From Rallus limicola (Eukaryota; Chordata; Aves; Gruiformes; Rallidae): 64,000 bases of DNA. Below the pieces are notes generated by a model. It did no database searches. It saw only the letters and a program-made list of their open reading frames with translations, and was not told where the DNA came from. The stretch covers positions 2,860,001 through 2,924,000 of the forward strand of contig JAKCOZ010000018.1 in NCBI GenBank assembly GCA_022605955.1. The letters are read 5' to 3'. The stretch's first letter is position 1; every line of letters begins with the position of its first letter. Of this stretch, positions 1 through 14,617 are shown in pieces. The position numbers were made by a program, and so were the translations under genes.

Positions 1-1024
1 AAACTGCAGAGAAGTTTACATTCAATGCCTGGGGCTCCTGACACTGGGAGTGGTGCAGAGCTCAGAGAGCAATCATAAGGCTACATAATATTTCAGGCTG
101 CAAGTAATTAACTGAAGTGGGCTTTTTTCAAATTCTCTCATCCCAAACAGCAAGGCTTGTAAAAAACAACTTCTCTCTTCCTTTAGAAAAGCTAACCCAG
201 CAATAATGATGCTACAATTCAATTTTGAAGCCACCTGCCCTGCATAATAATCTGTGCACATCATGAGCAACATTGAACCACAAAGTATTAAAATATCCAG
301 GAAGGAAGCGGTCTATAAAATTACAGAATAAAGTCACAGAAAATTACGGATATATTGGTCTACCAGACTGAAAACACAACTGCAAAAAATGCCTTCAGAA
401 TGCTCATGAAAGAAACCAGACCTGAAACCTCTCTCATACATTGGAAGTACTGCACACCAGACCGCATGCAAACATACACAACATACCTGTGTAGCCACTT
501 CTCATTATTTATTAGCAGCACCAAACTTGTTAAATAGCCAGTCAGAATACTAAGTGTTTTAACAAGTTCTTGTAAATCTGAACTTAGAGTTTCCCTAATG
601 TCTACACCATGGACAATATGAAACAGACCTAAACATTTGCTAACACAAATCCCGAGGAAGAGAACAAGCATGCCCAAATACTCTTCTATCATGTAATTCT
701 TATGTCTTTAATTGTATTCCTTTAAAATACATGCCATTTAACTCTCAAACATCATCAGATTGGGGTGTTCTAAAATAAAATGATTTCTAGCAGGAACTCA
801 TAATAACTAGTAATAACAATAAAGGCCAGAGCTAATGGATAACGTTGGCTCACAACAGGTTGAGGACAGAATGAAGCAGAATTCCTACAAGAACCCAAAC
901 CACCAACTTTATTGACAATTACATCACTGCTCTGCAAACATTCAAAGAAAAGGCATGCTGATACATTAGACTGTCTTAGCTGACTATACTGTAGAACAAT
1001 AAAGCATGAGAAAAGTTTCCTCCA
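1..1024. other. Intronic sequence, nothing recognised
   Basis: AT-rich DOCK2 intron and INSYN2B upstream sequence. Open frames here are short and resemble no family I know. Confidence 0.7.
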
Positions 1025-1687
1025 CTATTGAAAAGTAGCCATTATCACAATTGATACTGAATTTTCTCTGAGGAGTTCCCAGCTCATTATATCTGAACCT
1101 ACATTCCTCCTCCACCTGCAGCTTTTCACACCGTAAGTAGGGAGCTTATAGGAAATGTCATTCTCTGCATATATCCTGCCAAAGCCAATAAGCATAATTT
1201 CAGTCTCTCCAGCGGTTACTGTCAGCCAATTTCTTGTAATTCAGTCTCCAAACTGCCGTAATTCAATTCCCTCACACTGAAAATGTTTTTCAAAACCAGC
1301 AGTTGGAAAGAGATGCAGCAAGGTATATTCAGCTAAGTACACAAAATACACCTCATGAGGATGAAATACACTGCCACTTGCATTTCTGATGTCATTCACT
1401 GGCCTGAAGGAATACAGGTAAAAAAGCCTCAAGGTGCAGATTTTAAATTCCAGCCCTGTTCCCATGATGACATCTGGCACAGTCTTTCCAAACAGGTTTA
1501 AATATTTCTGTACTTTCTGTAGGAAACCCAGAAACCATGGAAGAATATATTTCAGCAGGAACTTGACATGGTTTCCTCTCTCACTGACTCCCAATATATC
1601 CAGAAGATTTGTGATATAAACGAGAGTAACAGTTGACTCCTTTCATTTACTGAATACTCCCACATACGGAAGTGGCAAAAAAAACCC
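1025..1687 (-). pseudogene. Unidentified decayed coding-like stretch
   Basis: On the minus strand one reading frame runs from 1687 down to a TAG at 1025-1027. It is interrupted by only two stops, TGA at 1643-1645 and TGA at 1241-1243, giving about 220 codons. In AT-rich intron, stops are expected every 15-20 codons. The longest clean part starts near 1642 and contains hydrophobic segments such as LKYILPWFLGFLQ and VYFVYLAEYTLLHLF. I do not recognise the family. It could be a decayed retroposed gene or transposon fragment, or chance. No poly(A) tail or target-site duplication was seen. Confidence 0.3.
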
Positions 1688-1727
1688 TTAAGTTGTGGAG
1701 ATCCTGAAGATCACAACTGAAAAATGT

Positions 1728-4700
1728 GCTGCTTACAAGGCATTACGTATAGCTGCAGCACAGATGACTACTAGATGTTTCTGGACCCAGTTTTGCTATG
1801 CCATTCTTTTTGCTTGAAGTGATAAATTAATCAAAAATACAGTATACAGAAAATAACTGAAGGCAAAGAGGTCACAGCAAGTACACTCAAACCTTAGCAA
1901 GTGCTTGATTCTACTTTTAAATGGTTTAGGATAGAAATAGTTTTCTCCTTAGAATTCTAATCCCTTACATTCTACTTACCTATAGTTCAAAAAGGAAGCA
2001 GGTCTCAACATAAAACCGCAGCATCACCCCCATAGTCTTCCTTTCATATGCACCTAACAACTCTAATATGAAGAATGCACCCTCCAAGTAGATAGTAATG
2101 GAAGAGACATTTCACATAGTAAGACATGGATGGATACAAAGTAAATATAGCTAAATATAGACACCTAATAGAGTAACTTCTTACCTGAGGAATTCAGAAC
2201 AAATCTGCCCAGAAAATGGAATTATATAAGCCTATACACAAAAGACATCATATCTGTTTGAATAACAATCACCACTCTCATTTTGGTTCCTACATCCATT
2301 ATAACAGGGAAGACTAATAGCAGAGTGATGGAAAACAGACATCATTTATTTTCCCTCAGTTTTCTATATGGGCCTTATGCTGGACTCCTCTCTCTACCCC
2401 TGGTATGCTCTGGGCCTTCTCACTGGACATGAAAAGACAGCCTCTCTCTACTTGTATTCTGCACAGTTTCACTGAGAGAGAATTCTGAACTGGAAATAAC
2501 ACTTCCAGCTCAGGTGGGAGCTCCGCAGGAAGAAACAATGCTCTACACCTCACCCAGCCTTGAAGAGCACTGTTAAGACAGTGGCCTACCTACTTTAAAT
2601 GGAATCACAGTTTCTAGTATCAGGGCTTTATCCAAGATTCCTATATTTACACCTAGAGCACACTGCTGTATTAATCAGCTTATTTAGAAAATTTTTCTTC
2701 AACATTCAATTTACTGATTACACTGACCAACAATTATTCATGAGTACACACAGGGGAAAATTACACAACTAGGGCCACATTTCAAGGCATTACCAACATA
2801 CATATGAACACTCACTGTAGGAAAAAACATAAATTTTATGATGTTCTCAAAAATCCAGGAAGACAGCAACAAAAACAGTTGTATTTTTTTAAACTTGAGT
2901 GCACTGTTGGAAAAGATGGTATTTTTTTTCCTGTAACAAAGTCTTCCTGCACAATGCAGAGTTATCTTTATCAAGGCACACAACCATCCTCATAACTTAT
3001 TGTTAATAATTGGCACTTAAAGCATGCAATACCATTTTTCTAGTGTTTCTGTTTCAGTTTGAGGAGGATATACATTCAAATGAAAGAGTTCTACAGCTCA
3101 TAAATGAAAACAGAAGAATCATGTGTAATGTATAAAAATCTAAGCAGAGATTATGTTTATTTTTAATTAAAAAGGGACTTTAAATGAAGATAAAATAATT
3201 CCAATAAAATAAATGGTTTCTATTTGTCTGAACCTGTATGATTTAAACTAAAGGTATCTTTTCACCGTATGTAATAGAAAGGAATACAAATTAAATAATA
3301 CTTTGCCAAAGTTAAAGCAAATAAATATTTCACAAGCTGTGCCTGGGCCGTTATTGTTTATCCAGAAGGTGCCTTCAGTTGGATACTTACTTAACCACAT
3401 GGTTAAAATCAGAAGTAATAAACACTGCAGAGGAAGAAGAAACTCTGACTATATACTATGAAGGAAGGTTAACCCTCTGAAAGTCCAAGGGAGTAAAAAC
3501 TACACTTTGATATTTTTATTCACTTGCACTAAGGCTTTGAGTAAAGAAGCCCAAAAAATTAGACAATAAACCTGAGATCACCAGATGTTGCTACTTTAAC
3601 TTATCATTGATACTACTGAAAAAAACAACATACACTATGAAATAGCACTGAAATATCAAGGAGGATAACAGACTGGCATTAAAAAAAAAAATATATAAAG
3701 CTGCTCCCCACTCCCAATAAACAGAGAAAAAACTGTTCTTGACATCTGAAGCAGAGCCAGAGCTCCAAAGTGCCAAGTAAGGTAGAGCATAGCAGACCAG
3801 AAGTGCCCCACAATCCCCTATTACACACACAGCACACGTTTCCTCTAGCAGCCTTCATAAAAAACACACACAGAAGAAAGGTGGTGGGGAGTGGCAAACC
3901 ATCACCACAGGAGCCATGTAAATGTTGCTTTCAAGTTCGTTACTCAGGAAAAATATTGTCTGGTTGTTACAACAGGCTTTATAGTTATAACTAGACAACC
4001 AAAGAGAAAGCTCAGATGGTAAATTTCATTAACCCAACTGCTAAGGCCTGCTAACGCAACACATGCCTTCATACACACCCTGATGCCTGTGCACAGGCTA
4101 CCCCTGTGTAACTCTATCTACATAGAATTTGGAATGTTAACATTTTATAAAGCCTGGATATAAACACACAGTAATCTAAGGTGTAATATGCATGTGTGCT
4201 TTCACACAAAGTACATTGTTTTTCAGTTACCAAGAAAACCATAGAATACCAGATTTGTGTGAGAAAGAGCACTGAAATTTTATGTTATGAACCATCTATT
4301 TGGACACTTTCCAGCTCACCAACCTGTCACATTGGATAACGTCCACGTCTCTGTCGGCACACAAACATTTCTTCAAGAGAAATTTCTCAGTTTTAAGAAC
4401 ACTTGTCTTTGCAAAATAACACTGAAAAAAAAAATCCACCTTGTGTACTATATCTATGTGACTGAATTCATTCAAGTAAGAGAAAAATGTGCTCTAACCT
4501 CCTCTATTAACAATTTCCAGTGTATGCTCTAAAAGAAATACTAAGATAAAAATGTTTTCTAATCCATGAACCCTTTTATTCCAATACTGCCAATGTAACG
4601 TATCTTCTCTTCAAAGGAAATGGTTGAACTTTTATGTTTACTGGAGTAGAATAAAGGTATTTCAAGTACCATAGTTCTGAAAATCACATTCAGAAACAAG

Positions 4701-7439
4701 ATCATCATTATTTTATCTTTCAGTGCATCTTCAGCACTCCATGCAGAATGACATTGCATCACCTTAAAGTATTGCCAAAGCACAATTTTCTTTCCTAAAA
4801 CTTGCTTAGCTAAGTTCATTTTTTCTGCTACAGTAAATATTGCAGCATCTTCTCTACCCAGGCTCACTAACCTGAAGTAATTTTTAAATCTGCTGTAATG
4901 TTACTCAGAGATAAAATGCTATAATCTCTTTCAACACTCAAACGCTTCCTTTCTGAAGTGAGAAGCTTACATCCTACCCTGTATTATCTGGATTAGATCC
5001 TCCTCTCCATTCACCTTCACCCCACCTTGAGGTGGTTCACAAAACTTGCTAGCAGGAATTGTAAAAATGATCATGCTGCCTTGTTGGGTCCTCATTTCTT
5101 AGGTGCTCAAGCAAAGTTCTTCAAGTGTTAGCAAAACCAGTGAGTGCATTAGGGAACATTTGAACATGTACAGAAACATAGACAGATTTTTTTCTGTGTC
5201 AATGCACAAAATCAGAACAGAATGTTTTGTATACTGGCCAGTGAGAATAAATAATAAAAGAATACTGCAGTAGACAGCCTGTGTGCTGGAGAAAATTCCA
5301 GATACTAAACTGGTACAACCAAATTATCCTGTGTCTTATAATAAATCCATTTACTTTCATGAATATCTTTTCACCTTATTCTGTGGTATCCAAAGTAATA
5401 AGACTACTTGTGATCAATGACTGGCCCCTGTATATATAGGTCATTCTTAAAATTTCTCAGCACCTTCATCTTTCCTTTGCCAGCTTTATCCTGTGTGCCA
5501 TAGTAACCTCCAAATTTGCACTTTTGGGGATTTTTTTTTTTACTTCATAGGCTTTGCATCTTCCAGCCATATTCATCTGAAAATATTCCCTTCGGGAGAC
5601 TCCCTGCAGTTCCTCTTTAACTTTCAGTATGATTCCAACCATGTCCTTCTGTAAGAAAGAGTACCTAATATGTTCTTGCTAAAACATCTTCCCTCTAGTT
5701 TTAAGGGTTTGGGGTGGGGTTGGATTTTCAGTAGGGTTTTTTTTTGAGAAAACCTTTATTTCAGAACCAATAAGATTTTGGAAGAAAATTTTGTGAAGTC
5801 AAGGCTTGCATACATTCCCTGCATGACAGACTGTCCTTGCTCGGTGTTTTTCTGCTAGTAACAAATCCCTGTGATTGCCACGTGCTGCCCCTGAATGTTA
5901 GCTTCATAAAAAGAAGAACTCGAGTCTCATTTGCATCTCTGATGCCATTAACAAGCTTTGGACATTTGCAAATTGAAGAAAAGCCATGATTGGAAAATAA
6001 TTAGACTAGGATGTTTCACGCTAAGATTAGTGCATAAGGTTAGTGGCTGATTCTGTTCAGTAGATATTGCTTATACTGTATGTTCAAAAGGCAAGGAAAA
6101 GGCAATATAGTTTAGAGTGTGTAACTAAGCTGTCAGAAAGATGCTATATAAATCTTCTGAACGCTAAAACCTTGCCATTTCAGAGTTTTGACATTTTGAA
6201 GTTAAGCCTGAAGCTCTAACGAAATAAATATACCCACCTTTTAAAAGATTAAATTAGCTGAGGTATTGTGAATAAATCACTACAGAAATAGAAGATTTCA
6301 TACTATATTTAAAGAGGCCACATCAAGGAAAATAAAGCTGTACTTGGCTGGATTTTGCAGGGTTGGGAGCATGCATGATCGTGCTGTAAAGGCAGATGTA
6401 TTGGCTTTTTATGCATGATTTTTAAAAAGTTAAGCTTTCATACAGAGCAACGTAAAAGGAGGCCAAAAAAGTTCTCTCTGAGTTGGCCTGTTTTTCCCCC
6501 ACACACTTCCTTTATGTTTCCTAAAAAACTCACCAAGTTCCTATGTATGTTAGAAAGATACCACCAGACCATCTGTTCTGGCCAGAGAGAAATAAATTTG
6601 AGTCAGCAGAAATCAGCATCTGCAATGCTTGACTAGACTCTTAACTATCCAGTGGGAGCTCACACAGGTACCTCTTTGCCCAGGTGCTAGGCATAAACTC
6701 AGAGTACACAGATGGAAAAAGACAATCATCTGATTGTGTCAACATCAGGACCAGTAATGTAGAGGATATTTGGCAGCACAACTGCAAACACTGAAATAAA
6801 AACAAACTAAAAGATTTACTTGGAGACTTTCACAATCCATTTTTGCAGCAACATTGTTAGCAGGGCATGTACTACACAAGTCAATTGTAACAGTTAAATC
6901 CAAGAAATAAACCAAAGCATATCATAACCACAGCTGTACTTCAGCAATGTCACAATGAATAGAGGAAATGCTGAAAGAGAAATGAGACTTCTATGGAGTT
7001 TTCAAGACAGTCCTTTGTATACCCAAACAAAAATTTCAGTGTGTTACTATTAATGATTATTAAAATAATTAAACTACTAATTATGTCTGTAACCTAAAGA
7101 ACGTAAGTGACACATTAGGTAACTAAACTGGGATAAGTTTTTGTCTCTCCCCTATCAAACCCTTTTGATGACCAATAGTTATTTTTTCAGATTGACAGAA
7201 ATTAGTAGTATCATCCCAGCAAGTTCTGGAGCAAAGCTTTCCAGCAGAATTGTTACACTGACCTGAACAGCATGCTGTGGACTCCAGTAGCCAATAACAC
7301 TGATCTGATGAGATATCCAGTGTTCTGGGCCTGAGATACCAGTCACTGCATATGGCGATGATCATAGTTCACAATTTCACTTCTCGTGCAGTTCAGCCCT
7401 TCACAGGGGTTCTCTTAAGACTGACTTGGACTTTTAAAG
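1728..7439. other. Intronic sequence, nothing recognised
   Basis: AT-rich non-coding sequence of the large DOCK2 intron. There are scattered short homopolymer runs only; no exon-like segment for either gene could be supported. Confidence 0.65.
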
Positions 7440-8394
7440 GACTGCCAAGCTTGGTGATGGGTCTAGTCCTGTTTAATATCTTCATTGACGACCTTGATGA
7501 GGGAATAGCATCCACCCTCAGCAAGCACACTGATGATACAAAGCTGGGAGGAGCGGCTGACACACAGGAACACTGCGCTGCCATCCAGCGAGACCTGGAC
7601 AGGCTGGAGAGCTGGGCAGGGAGAAACCAGATGTGGGTCAATAAAAGCAAGTGTAGAGTCTTGCACCTGGGAAGGAATAACCGTTTGTATCAGTACAGGC
7701 TGGGGGTGACCTACTGGAGAAGAGCTCTGTGGAGAGGGATCTGGGGGTCCCAGTAGATGACAGATTGTCCATGAGCCAGCCATGTGCCCTGGTGGCTAAG
7801 AGAGCCAATGGGATCCTGGGGTGCATCAAGAGGAGTGTGGCCAGCAGGTCGAAGGAGGTGATGCTCCCCCTGTACTCTGTCCTGGTCGGGCCCCATCTGG
7901 AGTATTGTGTCCAGTTCTGGGCTCCCTGGTATCTAAAGGACAGGGATCTCCTGGAACAAGTCTGGAGGAGGCTACAAAGATGATTAAGGGCCTGGAACAT
8001 CTCCCCTGTGAAGAAAGGCTGAGTGAGCTAGGACTGTTCATCCTAGAGAAAAGACAACTAAGGGGGGACCTTATTAATGTTTATAAATATCTTAAATATG
8101 AGATACATGGGGAAATGGCCAGCCCCTTTTCAATGGTTGGTGGAGACAGGACAAGGGCCAATGGCTGCAAGTCAGAGCACAGGTAGTTCCGCACCAACAT
8201 GCGGAAGAACTTTTTCACAGTGACAGAGCCCTGGGACAGGCTGCCCAGGGAGGTGGTGGAGTCTCCTTCTCTGGAGATATTCAAGACCTGTCTGGACACT
8301 GACCTGTGCAATATGAGCTGGGGAGCTGCTTTGGCAGAGGGGTTGGACCCAATGATCTCTTGAGGTCCCTTCCAACCCCTATGATTCAATGATT
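7440..8394 (+). mobile_element. CR1 LINE, 5'-truncated, with RT end and intact 3' end
   Basis: About 955 bp of a chicken-repeat-1 retrotransposon. The 5' part encodes the C-terminal part of the reverse transcriptase ORF (LVLFNIFIDDLDEG, then TDDTKLGGAA). Further on are the CR1 landmarks GAGCACCT-type, GTTCCGCACCAACATGCGG and the terminal GGTCCCTTCCAACC followed by TATGATTCAATGATT. Frameshifts break the ORF, so it is dead. It is sense to INSYN2B and antisense to DOCK2. It is the best-preserved CR1 copy here. Confidence 0.93.
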
Positions 8395-11239
8395 AAATTA
8401 ATTTCAGTTACCTCCAATTGGGAGACTATAATATTGTTAAACAAACTAGTGAAAGTGCCAGATGCAAGACAGCACCTAACTGAGTGTCAATGTTACAGCT
8501 ATAGCTGTTCATTGAACACTGAGATGAAATTCCAGCTTTTTCAAAAGCAGACGTGGCACCAACTCCAGACCTATAGATTTGTGGTAAAATCAACAGCAGC
8601 AATTTAACAACTTCATAGTCTGAAAATGTTTCTTCAGCAGTCAGACTGGGAAAGCCTAGGGAGCTGTCAGGATTCCCATGAAATGAGTGGAGCAGACTCA
8701 TGGTACAGATGCTGTAAAAACATGGACTTGAACATGGAATAGGTCAGATACCGAGAACAGCTGAGATGTTACTCTAAATTAACCTGACAAATAACCAAAC
8801 CCAACTCCAAGCCAAAATAAGCGTATGATGACATTAGAAAATTACTTGAAGGTTGAGACAATGCAGGAAAAAAGTAGAAGAAAAACATCTTCAGAAGCAG
8901 TTTCATCTTTTTCCCCCCTCACAAAATAAAATCTTAAATTACAACTTTTATTTTTCCCCATCAGTATGTACTACCACTGATTAATTCAGTCAAAGTGAAC
9001 AGTGTTTCAAAAAATACTCAGACATTTTAGGAGAAGAAGACAGGAATGTCTTAATGAGGAGAAAAAAAATGTAGAAGTTTTCAGTGAAGTTTGAGCCTCA
9101 ATTATGCTATCTCTAAAGCTGCTCACATCCTGAGAATGCTACACATTGATTATACAATGGTATTTTATTATCATTCTAGTCCAGCTCAAAAACCCTCATT
9201 AACCTGATGTTACTATACAAAAGCTTGCTATACATACGAACATTAGATTAAAGATGAAACTATTAGAAACCATTCTGCAATCCACCAGGCTGTGAAGAAT
9301 TCCTTTCTGGCCCTACTGAACTCAGAAATAGTTGAACTATTTCCAAGAATCATAGAAACTTGCAGAAAATTGGACTGTAAACTCCACCGAGATTTTTTAG
9401 GTTATAAAAATCTAAGATGTTCGTTATAATCCATCCTAGAATGACTATGATTATTGCTTTAGAGGTTACCTTTGAGACAATATTGAACCAAGCCAGAAAA
9501 GTAATATTATGAATTTTGACAGTTACAAAATGACTAAATTATTAAATTGCTTTATATTTTTGGATTTTAAAGATTGCTTCCACTTTGGGTAGGGTATTTG
9601 TCGTCCCAGCTGTATGTTTTACATCTCAAAAGAAAAATATGTAGCAATCTATCTCATTGTATTTCTGCCAACCTCCATATTTTAAAACTTGTGCCACACT
9701 GAAAAGGCATCAAATTAAGGTGCTTTGATTCAGGTCTGCAAAGGGATGGAGAACAAAGACATCCAACTTAAAACTGTTGTTTACATTTAGGCACAGTGGC
9801 AAGGGAAACCCAAAGCAGTTCAGCTAAGGTTATATCACTGTGACAAATGGGCAGGAAAGGGGAAAGAAAAAAAATTAGCATCATTCAATTCCAGTGGTTT
9901 TAAATCTGTCTCTCAATAGCTCTTCATGCTATCTGGTGATGTATGTTTCACTTCAGGTTGCAGTCATTTCAGAAGCATATCTAAACTTATTGCCAACTTC
10001 TCTCATTATTTTGAAGAAAAAAGTCAACATGAGTTTTCCAAACAGTAGAGATACAGCCAGATTAAACACCTTGGCCCACACCTATTGTCAAAATTCCTGA
10101 CAGAACAAGATGACAACTGACATCAAAACCAGCACACTACAAGCAAGAATTCATACTTGTTAATAAAAAAAAGTTTCATTTCCAGAAATTGATTTTTCTT
10201 TTTGAGAGGCAGGGGCAAACTTGCATACAGAATGAGTCCTCTGCAGTGTTTGGTCTGTCATCCAGCCATTAACAAGCTCCCAGTTCAGGACTGCCACAAC
10301 ACATGCAGTCTCTTGCCGAGCCAATAGTTTAGGACTATGGGAGAGGTTTGCAACATGAAGGGAAAGTATTGGTCACACAAATTACTTGGAAACCAACGAT
10401 CCCAACTGTGCCAACCCGGAAACAGCTTATTACTAAAAGAACCATATTTAAAATAATGAAGATCACTCATTAAAACAGACATGTCCATCTAGCTGCATAT
10501 CCTAAAATGTCTATTATACCGGATAAAACACGAATCAGATGTTTCATAAAACTACTCAGTCTGAATGTATTATCTTAGAGTTATTACAGCTTTGCCAGCT
10601 ATCATGCTATCTATAATGCTTGAATTCATGTGCTGTTTAATCTTTGGTAGATACATCATCTGTAAGTGACAAACATTTAGACTAAATCAGGAAGTTTAAA
10701 GTGCTGATACCCACTACAAGGTAAATTACCCTAATCATCTTCCTGTTGAAATCCCACACAAAATGCTTTTAGCCTAGTGAATTCATTTATTTATTGAAGA
10801 GGGTCTGTCCAAACATCTTTTTTTAGAAATACTGTCTTTAACACATGCATAAAAGAAACCCAAAATACTACAGATGTATGTCACACTTTCACTACAAGGA
10901 AAAACATTCCTTTTCTTTGAGCAAGCTAGTAAAATGGAAAATTACGGTGCTGAACTAAAGCTGATTGGCTTTGAAAACGATGTCAAATACTTAATGATTT
11001 CCACAAAGTGCAGAAAACGCCCAGAGCCAGCACACTAACACACCTGGGCTCTTCCAAAATTCCCACTGCTCTTTGCTACAAGCTTTTCCACTTCATGCAG
11101 TTTCCCAAATCTGCACTTAGCCCTACAAGCTTCACTCTTCTACCCAGAGTGTCAGACCTTAAACTGAAATATGAGCAAAAAAAAATGTGTTTGACACTTT
11201 TTCTGAAATCAGGGAAGCAGAGGCAGGAAAGATGATAGA

Positions 11240-11285
11240 GTAACTATATATAAATAAAAATATATACATATATATAAACTATATC
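11240..11285. repeat. AT-rich low-complexity tract
   Basis: Imperfect TATATAAATA-type repeat of about 45 bp. Confidence 0.7.
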
Positions 11286-12117
11286 TTGTGGTCAGATTTC
11301 TTCTGCTAGGCTGGCTAAACTCTAGCATTTTTATGAACTCAAAAACACAGTCTTGAAGTTGGAAACCCAGTTTCATTTCTGCTTCAGGTGAACAACTTTG
11401 CACTTAAGTCTTTTCCAGGTAATTCAACAGAGCTAGAGTAACTTTACACTGCAGAGTAACTATCACCAACAAGAAGTGTGTATGCAAGGCATGTTCAGAC
11501 TTTAAAAAAATCACATACTCAAAACTAAATTAAAGCGAGAAGCATGAAACATGCACCATTTAAAAATAACTATTGATAGTTAATAGGCCACTTTCTTCAG
11601 CAAGCAGTGAGCAAAGAGATTGGAACATATCCCCAGCAGAAATTAAACCAAGCAACTAAGGCACAAGGTATTTCCTGAAGAATGAAGAGGGAAGGGATGC
11701 AGAGGAGGAAGAGGCTGGGTAGCTGGATGTGAGGTCATGGTACCCTGGTAGATATTAAAACCCAGGATATGCCTCCTACCAAAATCAACATTACTATTAA
11801 AGGACATTTAAGACTTCCATATTTTTTTTGTTATGAGTGCACAAGTTAATTTAATAGAGTGAAGGCATATCTATAAAAGAGATCCTTAGAATTTGTCATA
11901 CTTCAGTCAATGTGAAATAACATGCCAAACGACTTCCTGTGTCAAGAAAAAATAAGCATTATAGGCAGGGCAAGAGAAAATGTTACTTAAATGTTATAAT
12001 TGGCAACATTACACTGATATGTTAATCTGAAAAGATGTAACTCATTGAAACTTACTAGTTTGTTTTTTATCCACATACTTGAGCATTCCTGTCTAAATAT
12101 TTTTCTTTTGGGCTTAT

Positions 12118-12165
12118 TAATAAATAAAAATTAATATAAATATAATTTAATATTAATAATAGCAT
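12118..12165. repeat. AT-rich low-complexity tract
   Basis: Nearly pure A/T stretch of TAAATA and TTAATA units, about 48 bp. Confidence 0.7.
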
Positions 12166-14617
12166 AAAGTTTTTCATTAGAACAATTTATATCAAGCCCC
12201 AACCAGTGGCTGCCAAGGTAGCAACAAAGAAAATAAACAACCCAAAACAAACCACCCAAAACAATCACACAATTAAAATAGCAATTTGCAAATTAGGAAT
12301 GCTGGAATCTAGTTCACATGCATTTTATAGTCAAAGTGGAGAGCTCTCCTAAACCCTTAAGGGCTTTTTACTCATATTTAAAACCACAAAGGATTAGATT
12401 TCTAAAGCTTTCTGAATTTAATTGGACAAGTATAACTTTTCAAGTAGTCCATCTGCCTGGAGCACAGCAGCTGTGATGTAAAGTTGAAAATGCTACTGCA
12501 ATATTTGGATAAATTCTCAAACTAAACTGTAAAAAGCCTCTAGTAATTAGTGGACAATATGAGAATTCAGAACTTATTTGGCATTGAAGCTTTAACTGCT
12601 GAACCTGTTTGATGTAATTATTGTGTACGCTTGTTTCCAGTGAACAAGCAGTATAGTGATTTAAGCAACTTAATGCTCACATATCATGATAGTAAAATTT
12701 AGTATGAATGTACATATTTGTTTCCTTAATGTCTTATGCAACATTTCTCACTGCAGTGAAATAATGATGCCCCCTTCCTTATAAAACTTAATAGAATAAT
12801 ATCACATTATTACTTGACTTAAATTATGTTACATTTTCAAAACGTTACATGAGGCTACATGACAGTTTACTATATACTGTAATAAGATCTTTCCCACTGC
12901 ATCCATCTCATCAATTCTTATAAATCGAATATGGCAAAGTTTGTGCAACACAAATAAAAGTAATGACAAATATAATGAAAGTGACAAGGCTAATGAAGGC
13001 ACCAGTTAACTAACAGGAAGTTAACAGGGATTAATAGGAAATTAAGACTATGATGGGAATTCAGCCCCAGCCTTTAAAAAACACTGTAATCCTGAAAGAA
13101 AACTCTGTTGGATTATTTAAATCCCCTATTTTTCATATTTTGCACACATTTCTCCTCTTACACCTACTCAACTCTAGCAGCTGTTTTCTGATTTATCATA
13201 ACAGTAAAAATATAGGAAAGATATTTTACACACAGGCTCATCTCGCGAGTTCTGAAGTTCAAGACTTAAGAAGAGCTACTTGTCCATCACTATTCATTGT
13301 GTGTGCCCAGTTTTGGCTCAGACTGTTCTGGAATGATTTGGGTAGAAGAACTCACATTTGAGAAGTATATCACACACAGTATTTGCATAAGAAATAGCAA
13401 AACCATTTTTATCAGTGTAGAAATCCAGACTGAGAGGTCCTGGCTAAAATGCATAGAAGTTATATAGTTCAAATTATGCACATTTATGACATATAGTTGC
13501 CTATATGCCCTATCTCAGTAACCCATAAGGAACACCCAATTCAGGGGATGTATCCATAATCTGCATTTGTTATGACAACTCATTAGCATCTTGAATTCAA
13601 CTAATAATAGTCCTTTTACAAAATAAACACAGAGAACCTGGAAGTGGTTAATGCTCATTTCACCTTAATCTATGAACAAAATGTCTGTGGCAAATGTTCT
13701 CATGACTGAAGTGGCAGTTGTAACAAATGAGTCAAAGCTGTATTTTTGGGGTACCAAAAAAACCCCCAAACAACACAACTTAGTGGTAATATTACACTTG
13801 AAAAAGACTAAAATTCTTGCAACTAAGTTTTGATAACAGTTGGCTCCATAATAAAGTATGTTCTATTACGTTACTGCAGTCTTCCTAATGTCATATATGG
13901 TCACTATGACTACATTATTTTCCTAACTGTTTTTCACAAATTGAAATTTTAGTCATCACTCAAAATGTTTAATGTTTGGTTTTTCACTATGAGCTCTTCA
14001 CAAAGGTGACAAACCAGAGCTGTACAGGCCAGTCTCCTGAAACCAGAGTATGACACTTTACATGTTTGTGCAGCCAATTTTAGTCTTGGTTGCCAAATAA
14101 CTGATACAGCATGGAAAAGATTTTACCTCTCCACAAAAGGTTCTATTTGAATTCACTGCATTTAAAAATATTTTTCCTTGACCAAGAGTTTTATTCAAAT
14201 CTAAATTGAAACAAGCAACTTAAAAATTGAGGTTTGTTCAAACCTCACCGAATTATAAAATCTCATCTGTCTTGTTCCAATTTTTGGTATTTTATCCATA
14301 ACAAGACTTAAATATTCAGATTAAGAAGTTTTAAGGTCTATATTTGGGATCAGATTCAGGCCTGCACATGAGTACTAATCACAAAAAGAAAACTGCTACT
14401 CTGAATATTTTATATCCATTTTGGTCGTTTGTATTTCATGAGAAGAAAATTTTCGGCACTTCAAAATTATAAAGCATCTTTCAGTTTCTGTACAAGCATT
14501 TCCTACCCAAAGTTACACAACCTCTGGAGATGAACAGTTGTTAGGAGACAGCAGAAAAAAATGACAATGTTTGGCAGTTTTTTCATCTACATATTTATTT
14601 TTTTTTTTTACTTTCAG

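Larger units (their letters stand above)
8395..14617. other. Intronic sequence, nothing recognised
   Basis: AT-rich DOCK2 intron and INSYN2B upstream DNA. It holds short AT microsatellite patches (11240-11285 and 12118-12165) and no supportable gene. An exon of INSYN2B could be hidden here but is not identifiable. Confidence 0.6.

Noticed and set aside
360..692. 110-codon minus-strand open frame
   Set aside because: Hydrophobic, low-complexity translation of AT-rich DNA with no family resemblance or splice structure.
4559..4867. 102-codon minus-strand open frame
   Set aside because: No recognisable family, no splice or codon evidence; its length is compatible with chance among many frames.
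7352..8186. Overlapping open frames on both strands at 7.3-8.4 kb
   Set aside because: They are fragments and shadows of a dead CR1 retrotransposon reverse-transcriptase region.
9348..9460. Possible CR1 tail (AATCATAGAAACTTG)
   Set aside because: Only one short tail-like word matches and the following sequence does not follow the CR1 order.
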